Assembly: GCF_023273855.1 (NCBI RefSeq)
Contig: NZ_CP096884.1
Location: 248,001-312,000, forward strand
Reading direction: 5' to 3'
From: Seonamhaeicola sp. ML3
GTDB taxonomy: Bacteria > Bacteroidota > Bacteroidia > Flavobacteriales > Flavobacteriaceae
Length of the DNA stretch: 64,000 nucleotides
Shown: positions 53,640 through 63,043 of the stretch, piece by piece
How the letters are laid out: each line of letters starts with the position of its first letter
Numbering within the stretch: position 1 is the stretch's first letter
Position numbers and translations under genes: made by a program
Notes under the pieces: generated by a model
Told to the model about the DNA's origin: nothing
What the model saw: only the letters and a program-made list of their open reading frames with translations
Databases searched by the model: none

Positions 53640-53999
53640 ATGAAAAGACATAATTTCAAAAACTTACAGATTTGGCAGGAAAGTATTGTACTTATTTCGG
53701 AAACTTACAAATTCACTTCAACTTTACCAGATTACGAAAAGTTTGGTTTGAGAAGTCAACTGAATAGATGCTCTGTCTCCATAGCATCTAATATCGCCGA
53801 GGGCACCAGTAAAAGAAGTGACAAGCATTTTATCAAATTCTTAGAAGATAGTTTAGGTTCTGCTTTCGAATGGGAAACTCAAATGATAGTCTGTAATAAT
53901 TTAGGATTCCTTGAGCAGACAACATTTGAAGATTTTGAAACTAAAATCAAAAAATTACAACAAAAAATTTCCAATTTCATTAACAAACTAGATAATTGA
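53640..53999 (+). CDS. Four-helix-bundle protein of the 23S rRNA-intervening-sequence (S23/IVP) family
   Basis: A 119-residue helical protein. The order 'FKNLQIWQESIVLISETYKF', 'LPDYEKFGLRSQLNRCSVSI', 'ASNIAEGTSKRSDKHFIKFL' and a final 'LQQKISNFINKL' is the S23 signature. The family was named after proteins encoded inside inserted segments of 23S rRNA genes, but most copies are free-standing and form pentamers. Here it sits alone between ddl and coaD and overlaps the usual coaD leader. Function unknown; it may be mobile. Confidence 0.93.
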   Translation: MKRHNFKNLQIWQESIVLISETYKFTSTLPDYEKFGLRSQLNRCSVSIASNIAEGTSKRSDKHFIKFLEDSLGSAFEWETQMIVCNNLGFLEQTTFEDFETKIKKLQQKISNFINKLDN

Positions 54000-54040
54000 T
54001 TATCTTGTTTCTTGAATCAATTAATCTTGTATCTAAGAAG

Positions 54041-54496
54041 ATGAAACGAGCAATTTTCCCAGGATCTTTTGATCCGTTAACCTTAGGCCATTACGATATT
54101 ATAAAACGTGGTGTTACCCTTTTTGATGAACTTATTGTTGCCATTGGTGTTAATGCCGACAAAAAATATATGTTCTCGCTTGAGGAACGTAAGGCTTTTA
54201 TAGAACAGGCTTTTGTCGATGAACCTAAAGTAAAGGTGGTTACTTACGAAGGACTTACAGTAGATTTTTGCAAAGATATTGGTGTAGAATTTATATTGCG
54301 AGGGTTGAGAAATCCTGCCGATTTTGAATTTGAAAAAGCCATAGCCCATACCAACAGAGACCTTGCTCCTATAGAAACCGTGTTTTTATTAACATCAGCC
54401 GACACCTCTTATATCGCCTCCTCAATCGTTAGGGATGTAATTAGAAATAATGGGGATTATACTAAGTTGGTACCAGATAGCGTAAGAGTTCGTTAA
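54041..54496 (+). CDS. coaD: Pantetheine-phosphate adenylyltransferase
   Basis: A 151-residue CoaD, which adenylates phosphopantetheine in CoA synthesis. The ATG at 54041 (MKRAIFPGSFDPLTLGH) is the family start and gives the nucleotidyl-transfer motif with His-equivalent 'TLGH'. GLTVDFCKDIGVEFILRGLR binds phosphopantetheine, and YIASSIVRD is the C-terminal ATP motif. It starts 41 bases after the S23 gene stop. All expected motifs are present. Confidence 0.97.
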   Translation: MKRAIFPGSFDPLTLGHYDIIKRGVTLFDELIVAIGVNADKKYMFSLEERKAFIEQAFVDEPKVKVVTYEGLTVDFCKDIGVEFILRGLRNPADFEFEKAIAHTNRDLAPIETVFLLTSADTSYIASSIVRDVIRNNGDYTKLVPDSVRVR

Positions 54497-54553
54497 AATA
54501 TTCGTGTAACATTTTGAGCTTTTTATACACTTATAAAGTAAGAATAATAGCTC

Positions 54554-55000
54554 ATGTTAAATCATATCACATTTTTTCTTTTTCGATTTAATTTGGTTCA
54601 GCCGTCTGCAAAGACGTTTGATACCTGGAAACTATGTGGGTATGTAAACCGAATTGAATTTGCTCTAGAAAACGGAAACTATAAAACTAGAAAGTTAGCT
54701 GCAGATACTTTAGGTGAACTAGGCTATGAATCGTCTATACCTGCTTTATTTAAGAAGATTAATGATAATGTTCAAAATGTTTCTATTGCTGTACTAAACG
54801 CTTTAGAAAAAATTGGGTGCCAAGACGAACTAGGGACAACTATCATCAAAAAACGTTTTGATTGGGTAAAACTACAACGTGAAAAACAAGCCAAACGTGA
54901 GGCCAACAAAGGTAAAAAGTACAAAATTTACCGTTGGGAGCGCGCTAGTAAAAAAAGTTTTGATCGCGTAAAAGAGCAATTAAAAAAACCCATACGATAG
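54554..55000 (+). CDS. HEAT-repeat-like small protein
   Basis: A 148-residue soluble helical protein. Its middle part (NGNYKTRKLAADTLGELGYE, then SSIPALFKKINDNVQNVSIA and VLNALEKIGCQDELGTTII) consists of two HEAT-type helix pairs. The C-terminal 40 residues are very basic (KREANKGKKYKIYRWERASK), which suggests RNA, DNA or phospholipid binding. It lies 57 bases after coaD and may be co-transcribed. No family name recognised. Confidence 0.7.
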   Translation: MLNHITFFLFRFNLVQPSAKTFDTWKLCGYVNRIEFALENGNYKTRKLAADTLGELGYESSIPALFKKINDNVQNVSIAVLNALEKIGCQDELGTTIIKKRFDWVKLQREKQAKREANKGKKYKIYRWERASKKSFDRVKEQLKKPIR

Positions 55001-55053
55001 ATATCCAATTTTGAAAAACTCAAATTTATTGTTGGGTCTTGGGTCTTAAAAAC

Positions 55054-56673
55054 CTACAATTTATATTCAGAAAGCCCTTTGGTAAAAGCCTCAGGGTTTT
55101 CGGCTAAATGGTAGCGAGGGTCATCAATATCTTCTTCAATTACTTCTCTGAATTTTGGGCTGGATTTATATAGTAAGACTTTACAATCTTCACTTAAATG
55201 CTTCAATTTAATGGATTTGCCTTCAGCTTCGTATTTATTCACTAAATTAAATATGGCCTCGATAGCAGAATGGTCACTAACCCGAGATTCTACAAAATCA
55301 ATTTCAACTTTTTCAGGATCGTTCTTAGCATCAAACTTTTCGTTAAACGCTTTTATCGAACCAAAAAATAAAGGCCCCCAAATTTCATAAACTTTAGTAC
55401 CATCTTCTCTCATACGCTTACGCGCTCTAATTCGTTTAGCATTCTCCCATGAAAACACCAAAGCACTTATTATAACACCAGCAATAACTGCTACTGCTAA
55501 ATCTTTCCAAACGGTAATTAACGATACAGCAATTAAAACCACAGCATCTGTAATTGGAATCTTTCTTAAAATCCTAAAACTACTCCAAGCAAATGTCCCG
55601 ACAACCACCATGAACATTACGCCTACTAATGCTGCAATAGGAATCTGCTCTATGTATGTTGATGCAAAAAGGATAAATATTAACAAAAGAACAGCAGCTA
55701 CAATACCAGAAAGTCTACCACGACCACCACCTTTAATATTGATGATAGATTGACCAATCATGGCACAACCACCCATTCCTCCAAAAAAACCGGTTAAAAT
55801 ATTAGCACCACCTTGAGCCATACATTCTCTATTGGCATTACCTCTAGTTTCGGTAAGTTCATCTACCAGGTTTAAGGTCATTAAAGACTCAATTAAACCA
55901 ATGGCAGCTAAAATAACTGCATAAGGTCCTATAAACCATAAGGTCTGAAGATTGAAAGGCACTTTGCTAAAAATATCGGTTTGAAATTGAGGCAAGCCAC
56001 CTTTAAGTCCTTCACCGCCACCATCTCTAATAAAACTACCAACGGTAGCCACATCTAGTTTTCCGAAAATAACAATAGCCGAAACTACCAAAATTCCAAT
56101 TAAAGCCTCAGGTAATTTTTTAGTAACCTTAAACTTAGGTAAACCAAACATAATAAGCATGGTAAGTCCCACTAATCCTAACATAGTCCATAGTTCAGAA
56201 CCTGTAAAGAAAGCACCATCAGCATCTCTAAACATCTTTAGTTGAGCCAAGAAAATTACGATAGCCAGTCCGTTTACAAACCCCATCATAACCGGATGCG
56301 GAATTAACCTTACAAACTTACCTAGCTTAAAAACACCAGCTAAAATCTGAATGATTCCCATTAGAATTACAGTAGCAAACAAGTAATAGAGTCCTAAGTT
56401 TTCCTCTGGAGCTCCCATAGCATTTCCTTCAGCAACCAAACTTACCATCACCACTGCCAAAGCTCCTGTAGCACCACTTATCATTCCTGGTCGTCCTCCA
56501 AAAACAGATGTTATAAGGCCAATCATAAAAGCTGCGTAAAGCCCAACTAAAGGATCTACACCAGCCACAAAGGCAAAAGCTACAGCTTCTGGCACCAAGG
56601 CTAAAGCTACTGTCGCTCCACTTAAAATATCGTTCTTAGCGTTTTTAGCACGCTTTCTAATAAACTCTGTCAT
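55054..56673 (-). CDS. SulP family inorganic anion transporter with STAS domain
   Basis: A 539-residue transporter of the SulP/SLC26 family (sulfate, bicarbonate or other anions). About ten to twelve helices carry the landmarks ALVPEAVAFAFVAGVDPLVG, GLYAAFMIGLITSVFGGRPG, and later GGANILTGFFGGMGGCAMIG and NIKGGGRGRLSGI. The last 100 residues form a STAS domain with DFVESRVSDHSAIEAI, containing the Ser that is often phosphorylated in related proteins. The neighbour at 56782 is a small STAS-like protein, which may act together with it. The transported ion cannot be named. Confidence 0.93.
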   Translation of the reverse strand: MTEFIRKRAKNAKNDILSGATVALALVPEAVAFAFVAGVDPLVGLYAAFMIGLITSVFGGRPGMISGATGALAVVMVSLVAEGNAMGAPEENLGLYYLFATVILMGIIQILAGVFKLGKFVRLIPHPVMMGFVNGLAIVIFLAQLKMFRDADGAFFTGSELWTMLGLVGLTMLIMFGLPKFKVTKKLPEALIGILVVSAIVIFGKLDVATVGSFIRDGGGEGLKGGLPQFQTDIFSKVPFNLQTLWFIGPYAVILAAIGLIESLMTLNLVDELTETRGNANRECMAQGGANILTGFFGGMGGCAMIGQSIINIKGGGRGRLSGIVAAVLLLIFILFASTYIEQIPIAALVGVMFMVVVGTFAWSSFRILRKIPITDAVVLIAVSLITVWKDLAVAVIAGVIISALVFSWENAKRIRARKRMREDGTKVYEIWGPLFFGSIKAFNEKFDAKNDPEKVEIDFVESRVSDHSAIEAIFNLVNKYEAEGKSIKLKHLSEDCKVLLYKSSPKFREVIEEDIDDPRYHLAENPEAFTKGLSEYKL

Positions 56674-56781
56674 GACTCCGTTTTTGAAGGTGCAAATTTA
56701 ACGGATATATAGGAAGAGGCAAGTAATTTGCTATAATTCAATGAAGAACAACACTAAAACGTTTGAATTTCAACAGAGTAA

Positions 56782-57147
56782 CTACTGCTCTGAAATCCAG
56801 TCGAGCGCTTTTTCTCGTTCTTGGAATACGTAAATATTCCAGTTACTGTCTGTGTTTAGGTTTATAATGGTTTCTGTAGACATTAATGCACCGCTTGAAG
56901 CAATAAGTACTGCAATGGCTTTTATCTCTTCTAGTTTACCAATTAAGCGTTGTGCCTGAAAGGTGTAACTATAGGAATGCTTTCTGTTTATAAGTAGTGA
57001 AAAGGGCGCTTTAAGTCCTTCCAGTAGAAAATCATGAAACTCGCTCACATCAGCCTCATTCATCTCAACCCCCTCGTCTACAACGACTTCAGCTAGAGAA
57101 TCATTTAAAATTGTTATGGTTCCAAATGTTAGTTTATAACTTTTCAA
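56782..57147 (-). CDS. Small STAS/SpoIIAA-like protein
   Basis: A 121-residue alpha/beta protein: strand 'TITILNDSLAEVVVDEGVEM', helix 'ADVSEFHDFLLEGL', strand 'FSLLINRKHSYSY', helix 'QAQRLIGKLEEIKAIAVLI' and a final helix 'REKALDWISEQ'. This resembles the SpoIIAA/STAS-like fold seen in many small Bacteroidota proteins. The start is a TTG at 57145-57147; no in-frame ATG occurs before residue 28. It lies just upstream of the SulP gene in the same direction (108-base gap). Confidence 0.65.
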   Translation of the reverse strand: MKSYKLTFGTITILNDSLAEVVVDEGVEMNEADVSEFHDFLLEGLKAPFSLLINRKHSYSYTFQAQRLIGKLEEIKAIAVLIASSGALMSTETIINLNTDSNWNIYVFQEREKALDWISEQ

Positions 57148-57354
57148 AATAAAATATTATAGATTTAAAAAATCACAACCAACTTCAAAAAATAATCTCT
57201 AATAGCAATTTTAAGCCTCGGCTCATAAAGCCAAAGTACTTCTTTTTTGTAAATTTTAAAATATGTGAGAGCGTCTTTTTAAGAACATTTTAATTTATTT
57301 TCAAATACATAAAAATAGCAGATAATAATTATACTTTTCTTAGGCATTGAAAAT

Positions 57355-57390
57355 AAAAAGCGTACTGGTTTGATTAGCAGTACGCTTTTT
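57355..57390. terminator. Bidirectional terminator after the 1516-residue protein gene
   Basis: A perfect 13-bp stem (57355-57367 with 57378-57390) and a 10-base loop. The outer part of the stem is five A-T pairs, so it yields a U run in both directions; on the minus strand it ends the gene at 57412. Confidence 0.8.
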
Positions 57391-57411
57391 GGGTAATCAA
57401 TTTTTCTTTTT

Positions 57412-60400
57412 CTATTTTTCTACAACTATTCTTTTAGTGATTTGTCTATATTGTGAGTTTAACCTTATCAAATAAACACCATTACTTAGACTGTTTGTAT
57501 TTATACTTACAACACCTCCATCTAATAAATTTAGTTTACCTGACAATATACGTCTTCCTCCTATATCTGAAACATCGTAATTTACGTTTTCATCTCCAAA
57601 GGCAGCCATATTAACAGTTAATCGATTAGCTACAGGGTTAGGAAAGAGTCTCACTTTACTATCACTGAATTTTTCTAATTCATCATCACTTAGAACCGCC
57701 TCTATGTTAGCAGGTAATTCAGCCATTGTCAATCCAACAGAACGTCCATTGAAAAGATCACCTAAATATTTACAGAACCATTTTGAGCGGATAACGACAT
57801 TTATTGCCCCGTGAACATCCAATGAAGCGCAAATATTATTACTTGTGACAATATTAAGCACATCATAACCAGTTGTTACACCAATTTCAACAACACTTAA
57901 GTCTAAAGTACTCGGATTATAAACTAAACTGTGTATTCTGTAAAGCCCTGAATTCTCAACATCAAATGTAGGTTGATCAGAAACACCAAGGATTGTAAGG
58001 GTAAAACCTTCAGTTAAAACATACAACTGCTGATATCCGTCTGGAATTGTTGGTTCGTCATAAGCCTTCGCCATAATCGTAGTAAGTCCCCCTTCATAAC
58101 AACTAATTGGGTAGCTAGAATACATAGTACCTGCATCAGCCAAACACTCACCACTCTCCTCTACCATTACGGGCGCACCCGCCGCATCAAGGGAGGCACA
58201 TATCCCGGCGTTGCCAACTACGGTAAGCACGTCAACACCAGTGGTCTCACCAATCTTGACGATGCCAAGGTCTAGGAAGTTAGCACTCTCGGCATTACCG
58301 TCGTATACCAATGTATGTATCGTATAGAGCCCTGCTCCGTCTACCGTGAACTCGGGCATGTCGCCCACCTGCTCGATGACCAAGCCCTCACCCGAGGTAA
58401 GCACGAACAGCTTGCTGTAACCGTAGGGAACGTTGATGTCTCCGTTGGGCGTAGCGCTTATCGTGGCCGATCCGTTGGCTAGTACCACCTTGTCCATATC
58501 CGCTGTCAGCGTACCGGCATCGGCACTACAGGCCTCTACCATTACCGGAGCGCCTGCCGCATCCAATGAGGCACATATCCCGGCGTTGCCAACTACGGTA
58601 AGTACGTCAACCCCAGTGGTCTCCCCAATCTTGACGATGCCAAGGTCTAGGAAGTTGGCACTCTCGGCATTACCGTCGTATACCAATGTATGTATCGTAT
58701 AGAGCCCTGCTCCGTCTACCGTGAACTCGGGCATGTCGCCGACCTGCTCGATGACCAAGCCCTCGCCGGAGGTAAGCACGAACAGCTTGCTGTATCCGTA
58801 GGGAACGTTGATGTCGCCGTTGGGCGTGGCGCTTATCGTGGCCGATTCGTTGGCTAGTACCACCTTGTCCATATCAGCTGTCAGCGTACCGGCATCGGCA
58901 CTACAGGCCTCTACCATTACCGGAGCGCCTGCCGCATCCAATGAGGCACATATCCCGGCGTTGCCAACTACGGTGAGCACGTCAACCCCAGTGGTCTCCC
59001 CAATCTTGACGATGCCAAGGTCTAGGAAGTTGGCACTCTCGGCATTACCGTCGTATACCAATGTATGTATCGTATAGAGCCCTGCTCCGTCTACCGTGAA
59101 CTCGGGCATGTCGCCCACCTGCTCGATGACCAAGGCCTCGCCGGAGGTAAGCACGAACAGCTTGCTGTAACCATAGGGAACGTTGATGTCTCCGTTGGGC
59201 GTGGCGCTTATCGTGGCCGATCCGTTGGCTAGTACAACCTTGTCCATATCAGCTGTCAGCGTACCGGCATCGGCACTACAGGCCTCTACCATTACCGGAG
59301 CGCCTGCCGCATCCAATGAGGCACATATCCCGGCGTTGCCAACTACGGTGAGCACGTCAACCCCAGTGGTCTCCCCAATCTTGACGATGCCAAGGTCTAG
59401 GAAGTTAGCACTCTCGGCATTACCGTCGTATACCAATGTATGTATCGTATAGAGCCCTGCGCCATCTACTGTGAACTCGGGCATGTCGCCGACCTGCTCG
59501 ATGACCAAGCCCTCGCCGGAGGTAAGCACGAACAGCTTGCTGTATCCGTAGGGAACGTTGATGTCGCCGTTGGGCGTGGCGCTTATCGTGGCAGATCCGT
59601 TGGCAAGTACAACCTTGTCCATATCAGCTGTCAGCGTACCGGCATCGGCACTACAGGCCTCTACCATTACCGGAGCGCCTGCCGCATCCAATGAGGCACA
59701 TATCCCGGCGTTGCCAACTACGGTAAGTACGTCAACCCCAGTGGTCTCCCCAATCTTGACGATGCCAAGGTCTAGGAAGTTGGCACTCTCGGCATTGCCG
59801 TCGTATACCAATGTATGTATCGTATAGAGCCCTGCGCCATCTACTGTGAACTCGGGCATGTCGCCGACCTGCTCGATGACCAAGCCCTCGCCGGAGGTAA
59901 GCACGAACAGCTTGCTGTATCCGTAGGGAACGTTGATGTCGCCGTTGGGCGTGGCGCTTATCGTGGCAGATCCGTTGGCAAGTACAACCTTGTCCATATC
60001 AGCTGTCAGCGTACCGGCATCGGCACTACAGGCCTCTACCATTACCGGAGCGCCTGCCGCATCCAATGAGGCACATATCCCGGCGTTGCCAACTACGGTG
60101 AGCACGTCAACCCCAGTGGTCTCCCCAATCTTGACGATGCCAAGGTCTAGGAAGTTGGCACTCTCGGCATTACCGTCGTATACCAATGTATGTATCGTAT
60201 AGAGCCCTGCTCCGTCTACCGTGAACTCGGGCATGTCGCCCACCTGCTCGATGACCAAGCCCTCACCCGAGGTAAGCACGAACAGCTTGCTGTAACCATA
60301 GGGAACGTTGATGTCTCCGTTGGGCGTAGCGCTTATCGTGGCCGATCCGTTGGCAAGTACAACCTTGTCCATATCAGCTGTCAGCGTACCGGCATCGGCA

Positions 60401-61962
60401 CTACAGGCCTCTACCATTACCGGAGCGCCTGCCGCATCCAATGAGGCACATATCCCGGCGTTGCCAACTACGGTGAGCACGTCAACCCCAGTGGTCTCCC
60501 CAATCTTGACGATGCCAAGGTCTAGGAAGTTAGCACTCTCGGCATTACCGTCGTATACCAATGTATGTATCGTATAGAGCCCTGCTCCGTCTACTGTGAA
60601 CTCGGGCATGTCGCCCACCTGCTCGATGACCAAGCCCTCACCCGAGGTAAGCACGAACAGCTTGCTGTAACCATAGGGAACGTTGATGTCTCCGTTGGGC
60701 GTGGCGCTTATCGTGGCCGATTCGTTGGCTAGTACCACCTTGTCCATATCAGCTGTCAACGTACCGGCATCGGCACTACAGGCCTCTACCATTACCGGAG
60801 CGCCTGCCGCATCCAATGAGGCACATATCCCGGCGTTGCCAACTACGGTGAGCACGTCAACCCCAGTGGTCTCCCCAATCTTGACGATGCCAAGGTCTAG
60901 GAAGTTGGCACTCTCGGCATTACCGTCGTATACCAATGTATGTATCGTATAGAGCCCTGCTCCGTCTACTGTGAACTCGGGCATGTCGCCCACCTGCTCG
61001 ATGACCAAGCCCTCACCCGAGGTAAGCACGAACAGCTTGCTGTAACCATAGGGAACGTTGATGTCTCCGTTGGGCGTGGCGCTTATCGTGGCCGATCCGT
61101 TGGCTAGTACCACCTTGTCCATATCAGCTGTCAACGTACCGGCATCGGCACTACAGGCCTCTACCATTACCGGAGCGCCTGCCGCATCCAATGAGGCACA
61201 TATCCCGGCGTTGCCAACTACGGTAAGTACGTCAACACCAGTGGTCTCACCAATCTTGACGATGCCAAGGTCCAGGAAGTTGGCACTGTCGGCATTGCCG
61301 TCGTATACCAATGTATGTATCGTATAGAGCCCTGCGCCATCTACTGTGAACTCGGGCATGTCGCCCACCTGCTCGATGACCAAGCCCTCACCGGAGGTAA
61401 GCACGAACAGCTTGCTGTAACCATAGGGAACGTTGATGTCTCCGTTGGGCGTAGCGCTTATCGTGACCGAACCGTTGGCAAGTACTACCTTGTCCATATC
61501 CGCTGTCAGCGTACCGGCATCGGCACTACACGGTGGTGCTAATCTAAATGTGATTGTTTTTGAATCACATGGTGTTGTTGACAGATAAGACTTGAAAGCT
61601 TTCGCTGTAATCCTGAAATTACCATCACCAAGATGCCATGCTCCTCCCCCTGCCGGAAAGGTATAAGGCTTAAAATTTTCGGTAATTGTATAGGTTTTGT
61701 GAGTGTCGAGATTTTCGACTTTGTAGTAAACCCTTTTAATTTCGTCTGTAACTATTGTATTGAAATAAAAATTCATTGGAAGTTCTGACTGTGCATAAGT
61801 ACCACCATCTGTGATAGATGCTACTTCATGGCCGTTGGAAAATTCAAAGTATTCTATTTCACCACAATTATCGTCTGCTTGAGAGAGCAGCGTAAAGAAC
61901 AAAAATAATGAAGTAAGTAGGTAGTTTAGATGGGGAAATCGTTGATGTAATACTACTTTCAT
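57412..61962 (-). CDS. T9SS type A cargo protein with nine near-identical 125-residue repeats (1516 aa)
   Basis: A giant secreted surface protein. A signal peptide (LNYLLTSLFLFFTLLSQA) precedes an N-terminal domain (about 30-144). Nine almost identical 125-residue repeats follow (Cys145 to about 1269), each starting CSADAGTLTADMDKVVLANG and ending with DAAGAPVMVE; a tenth, strongly diverged copy (CLADAGTMYSSYPISCYEGG) follows. The last 75 residues (KVRLFPNPVANRLTVN) are a type A T9SS signal with the usual final 'ITKRIVVEK'. Each repeat shows two Cys, suggesting one disulfide. The repeat DNA is much richer in G+C than the rest of the window. Such repeats recall modules of flavobacterial and saprospiral surface proteins; adhesion is an inference. 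Confidence 0.93.
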   Translation of the reverse strand: MKVVLHQRFPHLNYLLTSLFLFFTLLSQADDNCGEIEYFEFSNGHEVASITDGGTYAQSELPMNFYFNTIVTDEIKRVYYKVENLDTHKTYTITENFKPYTFPAGGGAWHLGDGNFRITAKAFKSYLSTTPCDSKTITFRLAPPCSADAGTLTADMDKVVLANGSVTISATPNGDINVPYGYSKLFVLTSGEGLVIEQVGDMPEFTVDGAGLYTIHTLVYDGNADSANFLDLGIVKIGETTGVDVLTVVGNAGICASLDAAGAPVMVEACSADAGTLTADMDKVVLANGSATISATPNGDINVPYGYSKLFVLTSGEGLVIEQVGDMPEFTVDGAGLYTIHTLVYDGNAESANFLDLGIVKIGETTGVDVLTVVGNAGICASLDAAGAPVMVEACSADAGTLTADMDKVVLANESATISATPNGDINVPYGYSKLFVLTSGEGLVIEQVGDMPEFTVDGAGLYTIHTLVYDGNAESANFLDLGIVKIGETTGVDVLTVVGNAGICASLDAAGAPVMVEACSADAGTLTADMDKVVLANGSATISATPNGDINVPYGYSKLFVLTSGEGLVIEQVGDMPEFTVDGAGLYTIHTLVYDGNAESANFLDLGIVKIGETTGVDVLTVVGNAGICASLDAAGAPVMVEACSADAGTLTADMDKVVLANGSATISATPNGDINVPYGYSKLFVLTSGEGLVIEQVGDMPEFTVDGAGLYTIHTLVYDGNAESANFLDLGIVKIGETTGVDVLTVVGNAGICASLDAAGAPVMVEACSADAGTLTADMDKVVLANGSATISATPNGDINVPYGYSKLFVLTSGEGLVIEQVGDMPEFTVDGAGLYTIHTLVYDGNAESANFLDLGIVKIGETTGVDVLTVVGNAGICASLDAAGAPVMVEACSADAGTLTADMDKVVLANGSATISATPNGDINVPYGYSKLFVLTSGEALVIEQVGDMPEFTVDGAGLYTIHTLVYDGNAESANFLDLGIVKIGETTGVDVLTVVGNAGICASLDAAGAPVMVEACSADAGTLTADMDKVVLANESATISATPNGDINVPYGYSKLFVLTSGEGLVIEQVGDMPEFTVDGAGLYTIHTLVYDGNAESANFLDLGIVKIGETTGVDVLTVVGNAGICASLDAAGAPVMVEACSADAGTLTADMDKVVLANGSATISATPNGDINVPYGYSKLFVLTSGEGLVIEQVGDMPEFTVDGAGLYTIHTLVYDGNAESANFLDLGIVKIGETTGVDVLTVVGNAGICASLDAAGAPVMVEESGECLADAGTMYSSYPISCYEGGLTTIMAKAYDEPTIPDGYQQLYVLTEGFTLTILGVSDQPTFDVENSGLYRIHSLVYNPSTLDLSVVEIGVTTGYDVLNIVTSNNICASLDVHGAINVVIRSKWFCKYLGDLFNGRSVGLTMAELPANIEAVLSDDELEKFSDSKVRLFPNPVANRLTVNMAAFGDENVNYDVSDIGGRRILSGKLNLLDGGVVSINTNSLSNGVYLIRLNSQYRQITKRIVVEK
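58156..61530 (-). repeat. Nine tandem copies of a 375-bp coding unit
   Basis: Nine consecutive 375-base units in frame inside the T9SS protein gene, with most differences being synonymous. The units centred near 59.65 kb and 60.0 kb are almost identical; others form mosaics of a few variant blocks (for example GCCGACC or GCCCACC, TATCCG or TAACCA). A count of 60781-60900 gives 71 of 120 bases as G or C, against clearly AT-rich flanks. Confidence 0.97.
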
Positions 61963-62341
61963 GATTTTTTGTTTAATTAATTTGAAACAAAATTAAACAT
62001 TTTTATTCTTTTTGTTTAACTTTTTTGAAAAAATTATAAACAATTTAAAATCAAACAGCCTTCATACCTCTGTTTTGTTGACAAGAAACAATATGAAAAA
62101 TCAAAACTTAAAACCAGTTAAATGCCTGAATATCAATATAAAAACTAAAAAATATCGTAAAGAAAAAAGTTCATTAGCAAAGAACTACACTAAACATTAA
62201 AAAAAAAATTAACGGATGGTAAATGACTGATTTTGTTTAACTTCTATAATTCTTAAGAGACAAGAAGTGTTTATTTATAGAAAGGTTATTCCCAGTTGAG
62301 AACTATTTTAGGAAGGGAAAAAGAATGTAGATTTAACTAGT
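61963..62341. other. Intergenic stretch between the T9SS gene and the NUDIX gene
   Basis: About 380 AT-rich bases. A possible minus-strand -7 element (TAATTTTG, 61995-61988) lies 26 bases before the T9SS gene start, but no -33 TTTG is found at the usual distance. A 35-codon frame from 62093 is Lys/Asn-rich and not supported as a gene. Nothing else is seen. Confidence 0.5.
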
Positions 62342-62923
62342 TTATATTAGGGACCTAATGTTTGCATAAGAATTTTGAAGAGCATTATCCGCTTGGCTTT
62401 TGCTTAACCATTTTACTTTTGTTATACCCTCTTTTTCTTGCGGATAAAGTTTACCATCAAAGCTCGTTGTCATCTCAAACCAATACGTAATTTTTATTTT
62501 GTGCTTTCCATTACGCTTAAAAATATGATACGTAGTTTGCAATGGTTTGGTGATTTGGAGACCATTAACGCCTGTTTCTTCCTCAACCTCTCTGATGGAG
62601 GTTTCTTCTATGGTTTCTTTGCCTTCAGCTTTTCCTTTTGGTAAATCCCATTTTTCATTTCTGAAAATAAATAAAATTTCATTTTTAGAATTTAGGACTT
62701 TTCCTCCACCAGCTATAACATTGGGTAATTTTTTTAAGAACTTAACAAGTAGTTTATCGGGTTTTTTATGAATGAGCCTAACTTCCTGTAAAGAAGATTT
62801 ATTGAGGGCTTTAATAACCTTTCCAATATTTACAGTATCTAACAAATAATTTTTAAAGTTTGTTTCCTGCTCAACTTTGTTTGTTAATATTATGGGCTTG
62901 TCTCCAACAAAAACTTTATACAT
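62342..62923 (-). CDS. NUDIX hydrolase
   Basis: A 193-residue NUDIX protein. The ATG at 62923 (MYKVFVGDKPIILTN) is chosen because the upstream extension is AT-rich and hydrophobic by chance. The N-terminal 65 residues form an extra alpha/beta lobe seen in flavobacterial relatives. The NUDIX box is complete: GKAEGKETIEETSIREVEEE followed by TGV, which matches G-x5-E-x7-REU-x-EE-x-G-U. Substrate (a nucleoside diphosphate derivative) unknown. It is divergent from pyrE across 120 bases that contain a run of 13 A. Confidence 0.93.
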   Translation of the reverse strand: MYKVFVGDKPIILTNKVEQETNFKNYLLDTVNIGKVIKALNKSSLQEVRLIHKKPDKLLVKFLKKLPNVIAGGGKVLNSKNEILFIFRNEKWDLPKGKAEGKETIEETSIREVEEETGVNGLQITKPLQTTYHIFKRNGKHKIKITYWFEMTTSFDGKLYPQEKEGITKVKWLSKSQADNALQNSYANIRSLI

Positions 62924-63043
62924 ACAATCATTCAAAAATATGTTGGCAATATAAAAATATCTTTTAAGTAATAAATTGGCTTTTGTTAAAAAAAAAAAAA
63001 TCAATCTTGATATTACTTTTACAATAATTGTAATTTAGCCCTC

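Noticed and set aside
58433-61542. Many 75-89 codon open frames on the plus strand, one per repeat unit
   Set aside because: They are antisense shadows of the 375-bp repeats in the T9SS protein gene; their own protein sequence is low in complexity and has no family features.
62012-62200. A 62-codon frame (or 35 codons from ATG 62093) in front of the T9SS gene
   Set aside because: Very Lys/Asn-rich as expected from AT-rich DNA, no family match. The start MKNQNLK looks a little like a RiPP leader, but there is no GG site, core peptide or processing gene nearby.
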